A DNA stretch of 64,000 nt, from assembly GCA_020720625.1 (NCBI GenBank), contig DYOH01000006.1, positions 21,135 to 85,134 on the forward strand. The letters run 5' to 3'. Position numbers and translations under genes: made by a program. The DNA is from Acetofilamentum sp. (GTDB taxonomy: Bacteria; Bacteroidota; Bacteroidia; Bacteroidales; DYOH01). Positions 10,713 through 21,071 of the stretch are shown here, piece after piece. The stretch's first letter is position 1. The number at the start of each line of letters is the position of its first letter. Under the pieces are notes generated by a model. The model saw only the letters and a list, made by a program, of their open reading frames with translations. It was not told where the DNA came from and made no database searches.

Positions 10713-11360
10713 ATGAAGTTCTTTGTATCTGTATTCTTTTTCCTTTCGGTTTACCAGTTATTGCCTGCTCAATCTTATTTTGGCATAAAGCTAAATACCG
10801 ATATTACTGTAGATTTTTTTCAATCTATTGAATACCAAACTATACACCCTAAAATTTCCGGGGGATTGGCATACAAATTCGCCAAATATCCTTCTTGGTG
10901 GTTTTTGCAAATGGAACTAAATTATGTGAGTAAAAATCTTGAGTTTACTTGGGAAAATACGAAAACTGATTTGCCTGGTGATTTTTATACTGAGACCATT
11001 TCTTCTAAAAACCTGCAATTTAACTTTTTATCGCATGTTCAGCTTGGAAAGCAGAATTTTAAATCGGGTATACATGCCGGACCATTCTTTTCATATATGC
11101 TTTGGGCCGACCGCGGTTTTATTGGAATTGTTCCCGAAGAAGACAATTATCCAATGCTTACTCCTTGGGATTACGGAATAACGGTGGGAGCTACTTTCGT
11201 TTATGCGATTGGGGCTTCTGATATTCAGTTAGATGTAAATTATTCTATGAGCTATAGCTCTCTTACTGCTTCTTTAGAAGAATTGGATTTTGATTATAGA
11301 AATAATCAGCTTGTGCAAATGAGCCTATTGTATTTTTTTGCCCCCAAAAAAATAAAGTAA
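10713..11360 (+). CDS. Outer membrane beta-barrel (porin-family) protein
   Basis: Signal peptide, alternating beta-strand pattern, short barrel-like length. Confidence 0.7.
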   Translation: MKFFVSVFFFLSVYQLLPAQSYFGIKLNTDITVDFFQSIEYQTIHPKISGGLAYKFAKYPSWWFLQMELNYVSKNLEFTWENTKTDLPGDFYTETISSKNLQFNFLSHVQLGKQNFKSGIHAGPFFSYMLWADRGFIGIVPEEDNYPMLTPWDYGITVGATFVYAIGASDIQLDVNYSMSYSSLTASLEELDFDYRNNQLVQMSLLYFFAPKKIK

Positions 11361-11472
11361 CTTCTTACTCGTATTTTGATGTTTTATGGCATAATGATAT
11401 GATTGATATAGATATAAATATTTTGGAAAGCGCTTTTCATTATTGTTTCTAATTGCCTTAAATAATATACTC

Positions 11473-12999
11473 ATGATTAACGCCAAATTGATGCTCATTT
11501 TCATACTTTTAGTTAGCTTTTCTAATACTTGGGCGCAAAAAATTGCAGAGCCTGAAAATTTGGGGGAGAACATAAATTCACTTTGCTACGATTATAGGCC
11601 AAAACTTACTGCCGATGGGCGCTTTTTGTATTTTACTCGCATATTATGTCCAACCGAATTACAGCATTACGAAGGAAAATTGTTTTTTTCGGAAATAGAT
11701 AAAAACGGAAAATGGTCTCTAGCAAGGCCGCTCGATTTTAAATATAATTCCGACGAATTTGGGCCTTATCTTTATTCCGTTAGCCCCGACAACAACCAGC
11801 TTACAATTACACTGCTAAATAGAGAAACATCTACCAGAATTTTGTGTAAAATTTATAGAACTGAAAAAGGCTGGTCTGAACCTGATACTTTAATGCTTGG
11901 TTTTGAAGTTCCCGAACTCAATTCTACTTTTGCCTTATCCGATAATGGTTCCATGTTATTGTTTTCTTATGATGATGCCAATAACCCGGAATTCGGATTT
12001 GGTGATAAAGACTTGTATGTAGCATTTTTAAGAGAAAATAATGCTTGGTCTAAAATGCAAAATTTGGGCGGCATTATCAATAATACCAGCGTAGATTTAA
12101 ATCCTTTTCTGGCATCAGATAATAAAACGCTCTATTATTCGAGCGAAAGGCCTGATGGATTTGGATTTAATGATATTTATATGTCGAAAAGACTGGATAA
12201 TACATGGAAAAATTGGTCAAAACCAATTAATCTTGGTGCTTTTATTAACGACGAACATTGGAACGATGGATTTTTTATTCCGGCAACGGGTAATTTCGGC
12301 TATTTTAACTCCGAAAGAAGTGGTTTTGGACAAGGTGATATTTTTAAGGTGCAATTACAGGCATCTTTATTGCCAGAGAAAGTAATTTTAGTAAAATCTG
12401 TTGTTTTGGACCAGAAGAACGCTCCTGTTGGTACACGCGTGTTTTTCGAAGATCTGGAGTCAGGGATAAGGGTAGGCTCTGCCTTATCGCATCCGCTTAC
12501 TGGCGAATTTCAAATCTCTTTGCCTTTTGGCAGTAAATATGGTATATATCTTGATGCCGAAGGTGCATTTTCAGTTAGTTCATATCTCGATTTATCAAAG
12601 GATACCAGTTTATTCGTTATTCAGGATACCATTCGGATAAAAAATCTCGAAATTGGCACTACAATCAGGCTTAATAATATTTTCTTTGCAAACAACAGTA
12701 CTAATTTATTAGCTGAATCTTTTGCCGAACTGAATCGTTTGGCGAAGTTACTCATCGAAAATTTTTCTCTTAGAATTAGAATAGAAGGGCACACGGATGG
12801 GCTTGGGTCGGATGTGTACAATTTAGAACTCTCTCGTAAAAGGGCGGAATCTATTTATTTATATCTCATTTCAAAAGGAGTGAAAGAGGCGCAACTTGAA
12901 ATTAAGGCCTTCGGCGAATCCAAGCCGATTGCTGATAACAATACAGAAAGTGGAAAAAAACGAAACCGTAGGGTGGAGTTTACCGTATTAGAAAAGTAA
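11473..12999 (+). CDS. OmpA family protein with WD40/PD40-like propeller repeats
   Basis: PD40-like repeats (YFTRI, LYYSSERPDGFGFNDIYMS, GYFNSERSGFGQGDIF); C-term OmpA motif IRIEGHTDGLGSDVYNLELSRKRAESIYLYL. Confidence 0.9.
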   Translation: MINAKLMLIFILLVSFSNTWAQKIAEPENLGENINSLCYDYRPKLTADGRFLYFTRILCPTELQHYEGKLFFSEIDKNGKWSLARPLDFKYNSDEFGPYLYSVSPDNNQLTITLLNRETSTRILCKIYRTEKGWSEPDTLMLGFEVPELNSTFALSDNGSMLLFSYDDANNPEFGFGDKDLYVAFLRENNAWSKMQNLGGIINNTSVDLNPFLASDNKTLYYSSERPDGFGFNDIYMSKRLDNTWKNWSKPINLGAFINDEHWNDGFFIPATGNFGYFNSERSGFGQGDIFKVQLQASLLPEKVILVKSVVLDQKNAPVGTRVFFEDLESGIRVGSALSHPLTGEFQISLPFGSKYGIYLDAEGAFSVSSYLDLSKDTSLFVIQDTIRIKNLEIGTTIRLNNIFFANNSTNLLAESFAELNRLAKLLIENFSLRIRIEGHTDGLGSDVYNLELSRKRAESIYLYLISKGVKEAQLEIKAFGESKPIADNNTESGKKRNRRVEFTVLEK

Positions 13000-13013
13000 T
13001 ACAATAATAAAAA

Positions 13014-13571
13014 ATGGAAGTAAAAGGAATTGTAACTAAATCAATAGCCGAATTTGTAAAAGCTAATTTTCCTGAACGTTATGTGGAATGGGAAACTAAA
13101 CTTCCCATTGAAACGCTAACTATTCTGGATCGTAAATTGTCTTTGCATTTATGGCAGGATGTTCACTTTGGTGCTGAAGTGCCCACCAGAATTGTGGCCG
13201 AAATATTTTTTGACAATGATTTGGCTAAAGCTGCGCTTGCTACCGGAAGGTATTCCGCAGAGAGGGCATTTAATGGCGTTTTTAGAATGCTGCTAAACAT
13301 TATTTCGCCAAAAATGCTAACGGAAAAATCTCAGCGATTTTTTGGTACTTTTTATAAACCAAGTACTACAATCGTAGATAAGATTTCTGCAAACCATATT
13401 TATCTCAATATATTCGACATGGAACATCACAGCGAAATTATTGAATATCGAATTGCCGGATGGGCGCAAAGGGCTTTCGAAATGGCCAATAGCACAAATG
13501 TGGAAGTCTTGGTTTTAAAATCATTCGCCAAAGGTGATTCTTTTACCAGAATTGACGTTAAGTGGAAGTAA
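13014..13571 (+). CDS. Hypothetical protein, DUF2378/TIGR02265-like (paralog 1)
   Basis: Aligned by eye to the neighbouring ORF: MEVKGIVTKSIAEFVK / MEIKGTAVKTTEQFMK, KYSAE..GVF, RIAGW. Confidence 0.6.
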   Translation: MEVKGIVTKSIAEFVKANFPERYVEWETKLPIETLTILDRKLSLHLWQDVHFGAEVPTRIVAEIFFDNDLAKAALATGRYSAERAFNGVFRMLLNIISPKMLTEKSQRFFGTFYKPSTTIVDKISANHIYLNIFDMEHHSEIIEYRIAGWAQRAFEMANSTNVEVLVLKSFAKGDSFTRIDVKWK

Positions 13572-13624
13572 CATATTGTTTATTTTGTTTTTTTTAGTAT
13601 ATTAGTGCACGTAAATTTAATAGA

Positions 13625-14182
13625 ATGGAAATTAAAGGTACGGCGGTTAAAACCACCGAGCAATTTATGAAAGACAGGTATCCTGATTTATATCTAGATT
13701 GGAAGAGAGAATTACCTGCAGAGTCAAAAGTTTTTTTTAGAAATCTTATTCATGCTACTAAATGGTACCCTTTGTTCGAAGCTGTTATTCTTCCTACCGA
13801 AGCTGTGGCTAGAGTTATTAATAAATCTAAAATCGATACAGCCAGAGAACTCGGTAAATATAGCGCCGAAGTGGCACTTAGTGGTGTGTATAAAATTTTT
13901 ATTCGAATTAGTAATCCCGATTTTGTTATTTCAAGGGCTACTCAGGTGTTTTCCACCTATTATCAACCCGGCTCTATTGAAATTACCGAACGTAACGATA
14001 CTTCTATTAAATTCGCTATTAAGGATTTCGAAAAGAAAGATGAACTCATTATGCACCGAATTGCCGGATGGATGGAAGGCACTCTTGAAGCCACACGCAG
14101 AAAAACAATTCATTCTGAAGTAATTATTGCCGATGCCGAGAATAATAAACTTTTTTGTGAAATAATTGCACGCTGGACATAA
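13625..14182 (+). CDS. Hypothetical protein, DUF2378/TIGR02265-like (paralog 2)
   Basis: Tandem paralog of 13014-13571, same length (185 aa). Confidence 0.6.
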   Translation: MEIKGTAVKTTEQFMKDRYPDLYLDWKRELPAESKVFFRNLIHATKWYPLFEAVILPTEAVARVINKSKIDTARELGKYSAEVALSGVYKIFIRISNPDFVISRATQVFSTYYQPGSIEITERNDTSIKFAIKDFEKKDELIMHRIAGWMEGTLEATRRKTIHSEVIIADAENNKLFCEIIARWT

Positions 14183-14337
14183 CTTTTTTTTGTAAGAATA
14201 TTTTTCCTTGAAACTATATTTTTAACCACTGTGTATTTTGTATGCAGTGGTTTCTTCGTTTTTATAAATACAAATTTTTCTTTTTTTTGATAGATATTTA
14301 AAAAGAATTATTTTTGGGTAAATACATCTCAAATCAA

Positions 14338-16587
14338 ATGAAAAAACTATTTTTTTCTATTGTAATTTTTTTTCTATTTTTTTGTTCCGTTGCGCTCTCT
14401 CAAAATAATGAGAATGAGCATGTAAATAGAATTAGGCTTATTCTCGAAAAATACTTTTCAAAACACGAGCATCTGAGCGTTTATTTGCATCTGGACAGAA
14501 ATTTTTATTTTGTTGGCGATACCATCTGGTTTAGCTCTTATCTGATAAATGCAAATACCGGAATGCTTGATACTGCATCCCGAATCGTTTTTCTTGATTT
14601 TATTGATGAACACAATCGTATCACAAACACTTTTCTTATCAACAGTAAAAATGGAGTGGGGCAGGGAAGTATTATTAGCGAATCAAAATTGCATTCCGGT
14701 AATTGGCAATTGGTGGCATATACATTGAGCATGAAGAACTTTTCAGAAGATTATTTATTCCGAAAAAATATTTTTTTGATAAATTCTTTTGATAATGATT
14801 CAGCTATTGCAAAAAAATATTTGCCTCCGGCTTATAAATTACGTTCCGAAAAGCGAAAAGAAAAAAGATTAACCGCTGATTTTTTCCTTCAATCAGGACC
14901 TGATGACAATAATTTTAGTATGTTGGTTAAGGTGAATAACAAACTCGGGAAACCATCGCTTGGCAAGGGGCTTGCTATTTGTCGCAACGGTAGTTTTCCT
15001 TTTCAGACTGATGTTTCTGGTTATGCCGAAATTTTGGATTTACCTCTAAATCAGCATCTGGATTTGCAGCTTAAAGGAAAAAAATATCAAATTAAAGCTG
15101 AAAATACAAATCCTTATCTTCGTATTATTTTGGATAAAAAGGCATTATCTTTTATTACGCATTCCGATAATCCTAAACATCGATTTCTCTTACATTTACA
15201 AAATGCACAATTACTTGCCCTTTACGACTTACATGAGCTTAATCTTGCAGATGTGCGTACGCATATCGACTCAATCCCCGAAGGATTGAATAGCTTTATT
15301 CTATTATCTCAAAGCTATGATATTTTGGCGGAACAGCATTACTTTAAGCCTTTTGAGCAAAATTTGATTCTCGAAAAAAAGCTTGATAAACTTTACTTTC
15401 GCTTGAAACTGAAAGAAAAGGCTTATTTGTCTGTTTCGGTTTTTGGAGTGCCTCAAACAGCCTTGAATTATTTTGGTTCTATTCAATTTTCATTAGCTTA
15501 CGATCAGGCTGTTGTACATTACCATAACCCTTTATGGAAGCGAACTTATACGCATCAGCCTAAAACAAATTATAAACTAATTTTTTCTCAAGATTATAAA
15601 GTGCAAGAGATTGATGATTTGAACGAAATTTTTTTGAGTGGAAAAGTGGTGCGGTTTACCAATATTGGGGTGGCCGACAAGATTGTTCGTTTGTCTAATT
15701 CCGAAGATTATTTCAATACCCAGGAAAAAACTTCCGGAAATTGGGGAAAATTTACTTTTGATCCAGTAAATATGATAGATTCTGCTTATTTATTGATTGA
15801 TGCTGTTCGCGAAAGTGGCTCTAACTGGCTTTCGGTGCAACTCGATACCATCGCATCTTTATACCCAAAGTATAATTCTGTACTTACTATTCCATTGGAA
15901 GTTAATGATTTTCGGGTAAATAATCAAACCAAGGAAAATGCATGGATAATCGCAAATTCTGAAATGGAAGTTATGATAAAAAAGCGAAATCAATTGCGAA
16001 GTCAGAGTTCTACAATTTATGGTACACCGGACCACGTGATAAAAGTGGCAGGTACAAGATTCGAAAATTACACAAGTTTACTCGATGTTTTGGTAACCGT
16101 GCCAGGTATTACCATGATGGGAAATATTCCGGTAATTAGAGGAATATCAACTTTTTATGGCAGTATTGCACCATTAGTTTTGCTCGATAATACGCCTGTT
16201 TCGGTGGATATTCTTACCCAAATTTCGCCTTTTGAAGTTGAGCGAATTGAGGTGTTAAAATCTTCGTCGAATACTTCCATGTTTGGCTCCCGAGGTGGCA
16301 ATGGTGTAATAGCAATTATTACTAAACAGGGCGAATTAAATACCTCATTTGCCTATCATGTTTCGCTTCCCGGTTTTGCACAAATGCGCGAATTCCTGAT
16401 TACGCCGCCGCATGCATCTAAAATAAAGCAACAAAAAGCTTATACTTTATTTTGGAATCCCATGGTTTTGGTTTCGGCATCGGGCGAATTTGAAATGGAA
16501 GCTCCAAATTATTTTCAGGGGGCGATTATTAGAATCGAAGGTATATCTGAAAGCGGAAAAGCTATTTTCTTTCAGGAAAAATTATAG
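14338..16587 (+). CDS. TonB-dependent receptor plug-domain protein (no barrel)
   Basis: Signal peptide; MG2-like LDRNFYFVGDTIWFSSYL; plug-like VPGITMMGNIPVIRGISTFYGSIAPLVLLDNTPVSVDILTQISPFEVERIEVLKSSSNTSMFGSRGGNGVIAI; ends about 80 aa later. Confidence 0.85.
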   Translation: MKKLFFSIVIFFLFFCSVALSQNNENEHVNRIRLILEKYFSKHEHLSVYLHLDRNFYFVGDTIWFSSYLINANTGMLDTASRIVFLDFIDEHNRITNTFLINSKNGVGQGSIISESKLHSGNWQLVAYTLSMKNFSEDYLFRKNIFLINSFDNDSAIAKKYLPPAYKLRSEKRKEKRLTADFFLQSGPDDNNFSMLVKVNNKLGKPSLGKGLAICRNGSFPFQTDVSGYAEILDLPLNQHLDLQLKGKKYQIKAENTNPYLRIILDKKALSFITHSDNPKHRFLLHLQNAQLLALYDLHELNLADVRTHIDSIPEGLNSFILLSQSYDILAEQHYFKPFEQNLILEKKLDKLYFRLKLKEKAYLSVSVFGVPQTALNYFGSIQFSLAYDQAVVHYHNPLWKRTYTHQPKTNYKLIFSQDYKVQEIDDLNEIFLSGKVVRFTNIGVADKIVRLSNSEDYFNTQEKTSGNWGKFTFDPVNMIDSAYLLIDAVRESGSNWLSVQLDTIASLYPKYNSVLTIPLEVNDFRVNNQTKENAWIIANSEMEVMIKKRNQLRSQSSTIYGTPDHVIKVAGTRFENYTSLLDVLVTVPGITMMGNIPVIRGISTFYGSIAPLVLLDNTPVSVDILTQISPFEVERIEVLKSSSNTSMFGSRGGNGVIAIITKQGELNTSFAYHVSLPGFAQMREFLITPPHASKIKQQKAYTLFWNPMVLVSASGEFEMEAPNYFQGAIIRIEGISESGKAIFFQEKL

Positions 16588-16606
16588 CTTTGTTTAAATT
16601 TTTTTT

Positions 16607-18019
16607 ATGGTAAATGGCTCAGCTAATTTTGTAGCTTATTTTAATCATCTGGCACCCGATTATCTCAAATATAAAAAGCGTTTTGCCTATTATTGGAGTC
16701 ATATTTCGCGATACATTAATTATTTTATTAGTGAGAGCGATTCTGTGCTCGAAATTGGTTGTGGTGTTGGTGATAACCTAAATGCCTTAAAAGGAAACAG
16801 AAAACTTGGCGTAGACATTAGTGAGAATATGATTATGGAAGCCCGAAAGAACTTCCCCGATTTGCAGTTTGAGCTTCTTGATGCTGCTCGTTTGTGCATA
16901 GATGAAAAGTTTGATGTGATTGTTTTGTCAAATGTTTTAGGCTATATGGACGACATTCAGATGGTGTTTCGTTCTTTAAAATCTGTTTCGCATAACCAAA
17001 CACGCATTATAATTGCCGCTTATAATTATTCGTGGGAGCCGATACTCAAATTTGTAGAATGGCTTGGATTAAAGAAGAAGAGCGGGCAACAAAACTGGCT
17101 TTCTGTTCATGATATTCAGAATTTGTTGTATCTCGAAGGTTTTGATGTTTTTCGTAAAGCCAAACGAATGCTTCTTCCTGTGAATATTCCGTTGATTTCT
17201 TTTTTTGTAAATAAGTACCTTGCTCGTTTGCCATTATTCAACCATTTTTGCCTCGATCAGTTTATCTTTGCCCGAAATTCGTGTGTTCAAAAAACTGATT
17301 ATTCTGTTTCCATTGTTATTCCTGCCCGCAACGAAAGTGGAAATATCGAAAATGCCTTAAGCAGAATGCCTCGATTTGGAACTTCACAACAAATTATTTT
17401 CGTGGAAGGAAATAGTACCGATGATACCTGGGAAATAATAAACAAAATGGTGATAAAATATAAGCATTCCTGGAATATTCTGGCCATTAAGCAACCCGGC
17501 AAAGGCAAGGGTGATGCTGTGCGAGAGGCTTTTTCCAAGGCATCGGGCGATATTCTTATGATTCTGGATGCCGATTTAACTGTAGAACCAGAACAATTAC
17601 CTAAATTTTATGAAGCTATTGCCGAGGGGAAGGCCGAATTTATTAATGGTTCGAGGTTAATGTATCCGATGGAAAAAAATGCCATGCGAACACTCAACGA
17701 ATTTGGAAATCGTTTCTTTAGTTCTGTATTTAGCTGGCTTCTCGAACAGCAAATTAAAGATACTTTGTGTGGCACAAAAGTTATGTTTAGGAAAGATTAC
17801 CTCAAATTAGAAAGAAATCGGTCTTTTTTTGGAGATTTCGATCCTTTTGGAGATTTTGATTTAATTTTTGGTGCCTATAAGCTAAATCTTAAAATTGTGG
17901 ATTTACCTGTCAGATACCAGGAAAGGGTTTATGGAACCACCAATATTTCGCGTTTTAAGCATGGTTGGCTTCTACTTAGGATGGTTGGTTTTGCCTTATC
18001 TAAAATAAAATTTTGGTAA
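16607..18019 (+). CDS. Fusion of class I SAM methyltransferase and GT2 glycosyltransferase
   Basis: VLEIGCGVGDNLNAL (MTase motif I) in N-half; VSIVIPARNESGNIENAL ... GDILMILDADLTVEPEQL (GT-A) in C-half. Confidence 0.9.
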   Translation: MVNGSANFVAYFNHLAPDYLKYKKRFAYYWSHISRYINYFISESDSVLEIGCGVGDNLNALKGNRKLGVDISENMIMEARKNFPDLQFELLDAARLCIDEKFDVIVLSNVLGYMDDIQMVFRSLKSVSHNQTRIIIAAYNYSWEPILKFVEWLGLKKKSGQQNWLSVHDIQNLLYLEGFDVFRKAKRMLLPVNIPLISFFVNKYLARLPLFNHFCLDQFIFARNSCVQKTDYSVSIVIPARNESGNIENALSRMPRFGTSQQIIFVEGNSTDDTWEIINKMVIKYKHSWNILAIKQPGKGKGDAVREAFSKASGDILMILDADLTVEPEQLPKFYEAIAEGKAEFINGSRLMYPMEKNAMRTLNEFGNRFFSSVFSWLLEQQIKDTLCGTKVMFRKDYLKLERNRSFFGDFDPFGDFDLIFGAYKLNLKIVDLPVRYQERVYGTTNISRFKHGWLLLRMVGFALSKIKFW

Positions 18020-18029
18020 ATAGTTTACC

Positions 18030-18080
18030 AAAAAAAAGCCTTGTTTATTGAATTTCTAAACAAGGCGCTCAAATTTTTTT
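18030..18080. terminator. Bidirectional terminator between convergent genes
   Basis: GCCTTGTTTA-TTGAATTTC-TAAACAAGGC with A-run upstream and T-run downstream. Confidence 0.8.
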
Positions 18081-18087
18081 AAAAATG

Positions 18088-19083
18088 TTATCTGCTTATC
18101 AGGCCATTAGCCAGCAAATATTCGGCAATCTGAATAGCATTGGTGGCGGCCCCTTTTCGCAGGTTATCAGCTACAACCCACATATTTATTGTATTGGCTT
18201 GCGAATCGTCGCGCCTTATTCGGCCTACAAATACTTCGTCTTTGTGCTGACTATATTTAGCCATCGGATATTGCTTTTCTTTTGGATTATCAAGCACAAT
18301 CAATCCTTTTGTATTATTCAGAATATCAAATACTTCGGCCATCTCAAAGCTTTTGTGGAATTCGGCATTCACACTTTCGGAGTGGCCGCCCACTACCGGA
18401 ACCCTTACGGCGGTGGCTGTGATACCCAGACTGTAATCGTCGAAAATTTTTCTGGTTTCGTTTACCAGTTTTATTTCTTCTTTGGTGTAATTATTTTCTT
18501 CGAATATATCGCATTGCGGAATACAGTTTTTATCTATTGGGTAGGGGTAGGCCATTTCGCCTTCGATACCCATTCTTTCGTTTTCCATTTGTTTTACTGC
18601 TTTTACGCCAGTACCAGTTATCGATTGATAGGTGGAAATAACTAATCTTTTTATTTTGAATGCTTTGTGTAGTTCGTTCAGTGCCACAACCATTTGTATT
18701 GTAGAGCAATTTGGGTTGGCAATTATTTTATCGTTTGAAGTAAGCACATGTGCATTTATTTCCGGAACTACAAGCTTTTTGGTTTTATCCATTCGCCATG
18801 CCGATGAATTATCAACTACCACGGTGCCTTTTTCTGCAAATTTCGGTGCCCACTGTAATGATGTATTGCCTCCGGCCGAAAAAATGGCTACGTCGGCTAC
18901 TTTATCGATGGCATCTTGCATCGAAATTATTTTATAGGCTTTGTTTTTAAATTGAATTTCTTTTCCAATACTTTTTTCCGATGCAACTACGTATAACTCA
19001 TCTACCGGAAAATTTCTTTCTTCTAATACCTTTAACATCACTGTGCCAACCAATCCTGTGGCACCCACAACTGCTACTTTCAT
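18088..19083 (-). CDS. asd: Aspartate-semialdehyde dehydrogenase
   Basis: MKVAVVGATGLVGTVMLKVLEERNFPVDEL, SAGG, NPNCSTIQMV, RVPVVGGHSES. Confidence 0.97.
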   Translation of the reverse strand: MKVAVVGATGLVGTVMLKVLEERNFPVDELYVVASEKSIGKEIQFKNKAYKIISMQDAIDKVADVAIFSAGGNTSLQWAPKFAEKGTVVVDNSSAWRMDKTKKLVVPEINAHVLTSNDKIIANPNCSTIQMVVALNELHKAFKIKRLVISTYQSITGTGVKAVKQMENERMGIEGEMAYPYPIDKNCIPQCDIFEENNYTKEEIKLVNETRKIFDDYSLGITATAVRVPVVGGHSESVNAEFHKSFEMAEVFDILNNTKGLIVLDNPKEKQYPMAKYSQHKDEVFVGRIRRDDSQANTINMWVVADNLRKGAATNAIQIAEYLLANGLISR

Positions 19084-19184
19084 CTATTTTTCGTTATTTT
19101 GTGGATTATTAACTTGTTTGTTGAGCAAAATTAGTAATTTCTTTTACAATATTTCGTTTATTTTTATATCTTGTCTAAATTATT

Positions 19185-21020
19185 ATGCATTACGCTATGA
19201 ACTTGAAAATCTTTGTTTTAACCCTGCTTTGGATGTGCGTTTTGATGGTAAACTTACACGCTCAGGAACCTTCGGAAACTCAGTTGGCTATGGCTTATTA
19301 TAATGAAGGTAAATACGAACAATCTGCAGATTTATTCAAGAAACTTTACGATAAGGCTCAAGCTAAATTTTATTTTGATTATTATCTCAAATCTTTACTA
19401 AAGCTCGAACAATTTGATTTGGCCGAAAAAGAGGTAAAAAAAGAAATTAGAAACAACAAGTCGGATATTAGTTTGCTTGTGGACCTTGGCTATATTTTTC
19501 AGATGCAAAATAATTTTGATAAGGCTAAGGAGTTATACAATAGTGTATTGCAAAAAATTCCGGCAGATAGAAATATGATTTCGCGCATTGCAAATGCTTT
19601 TATGTCGAAACAGGAATATGAATATGCCGAGCAAACCTACTTGGCCGCTCGAAATAAAATGCTTGGTCAGAAATTTCATTACGAGTTAGCTAATGTTTAT
19701 GCTGCACAGCGCAATTATGAAATGATGATTGAAGAATATATGGAGCAAATTTATGAAGTTCCATCTGATTTGCCTAATATCAAAAATAGCTTGCAGTATT
19801 ACATCGTTAATATTGCCGATCAGGATTTTAAGGTATTATTTCATAATAGCTTACTCAAAAGAGTTCAAAAATTTTTAAATCACCCGGTTTACAACGATTT
19901 ATTGCTTTGGTTTTATATTCAGGAAAAAAATTATGCTGCGGCCCTAATTCAGGCGAAAGCACTAGATAAAAGACTTTCTGAAAATAGCCGAAGAGTGATT
20001 GAAATTGGAAATATGGCGCTCGAAAATAAAGATTTTGATGTGGCAGAAAAGGCTTTTTCTTACGCAATTGAGAATTCAGAACGTTCGAATAATCAGAATG
20101 CCCGATTAGGACTGCTTAATACGTTTTATCAAAAATTAGTAAACGGACTTATTCGTGACGAAGCCCAGATACAGCAGTTGGAGAAGCAATATTTGGATGC
20201 CATAAACGAATTTGGTCTTAGTAATATCACCATTCAAATTATTCGTGATTTAGCGCATATAGAAGCATTTTTTTTAGATAAGCCCAACGAAGGAATTGAT
20301 TTACTTAACAAAGCTTTGGCAATTAAAAATTTACCTTTTGAACTTATGGCCATCTGCAAATTAGAACTTGGAGATATTCAGCTGCTTACCGGGGATGTAT
20401 GGGAAGCTGTGCTTACTTATGGACAGGTGGAAAAAGCAAATAGTGAGAATCCTTATGGGCATGAGGCTAAATATAGAAAAGCCAGAATTGCATTTTATAC
20501 CGGCAAATTCGAGTGGGCTAAAGCTCAGCTTGATGTTTTAAAAGCTTCTACAAGTAAACTTATTGCAAACGATGCTACAGAATTATCGCTTTTAATTAGC
20601 GACAATCTAAATGAAGATTCGGTTTCAATGCCTTTGAAAATTTTTGCTCGGGCTGAAATGTACTTTGCTCAAAATAACGACTCCTTGGCTTTGCTTTCAT
20701 TAGATAGTTTAACAAAATTCTATTTTTCGCATCTTATTATCGACGATGTATATTATCGTAGAGCAAAATATTTCTATAGCAAGAGTTTGTACGATAAGGC
20801 TTTACCTGAATTGTTGAAAATTACCCAAGAATATGCATGGGGAATTTTGGCCGATAATGCATGGTTTATGTTAGCTCAGATTTACGAAAGAAACGGCAAA
20901 ACTGATTTGGCTCTTGAGGCTTATCTCGAGATAATTCAGAATTATGCCGATAGTATTTTTGTGCAGGAAGCCAGAGCCAGATTAAGATTATTAAGGGGGG
21001 ATTATAAAAACGAACTTTAG
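19185..21020 (+). CDS. Tetratricopeptide repeat protein, exported
   Basis: Signal peptide; repeated TPR-like helices (AYYNEGKYEQSADLFKKLY, LEAYLEIIQNYADS). Confidence 0.88.
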   Translation: MHYAMNLKIFVLTLLWMCVLMVNLHAQEPSETQLAMAYYNEGKYEQSADLFKKLYDKAQAKFYFDYYLKSLLKLEQFDLAEKEVKKEIRNNKSDISLLVDLGYIFQMQNNFDKAKELYNSVLQKIPADRNMISRIANAFMSKQEYEYAEQTYLAARNKMLGQKFHYELANVYAAQRNYEMMIEEYMEQIYEVPSDLPNIKNSLQYYIVNIADQDFKVLFHNSLLKRVQKFLNHPVYNDLLLWFYIQEKNYAAALIQAKALDKRLSENSRRVIEIGNMALENKDFDVAEKAFSYAIENSERSNNQNARLGLLNTFYQKLVNGLIRDEAQIQQLEKQYLDAINEFGLSNITIQIIRDLAHIEAFFLDKPNEGIDLLNKALAIKNLPFELMAICKLELGDIQLLTGDVWEAVLTYGQVEKANSENPYGHEAKYRKARIAFYTGKFEWAKAQLDVLKASTSKLIANDATELSLLISDNLNEDSVSMPLKIFARAEMYFAQNNDSLALLSLDSLTKFYFSHLIIDDVYYRRAKYFYSKSLYDKALPELLKITQEYAWGILADNAWFMLAQIYERNGKTDLALEAYLEIIQNYADSIFVQEARARLRLLRGDYKNEL

Positions 21021-21071
21021 TTTTGTTTCATTTGCATTTCACTTATCTTTGCATAAAACTTTTTTATTAAA

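Noticed and set aside
14224-14252. AACCACTG...CAGTGGTT hairpin after the second DUF2378-like gene
   Set aside because: Probably an ordinary weak terminator; followed by an interrupted T-tract, not distinctive.
18085-18645. 186-aa plus-strand ORF antisense to asd
   Set aside because: Shadow ORF with low-complexity hydrophobic composition opposite a conserved gene.
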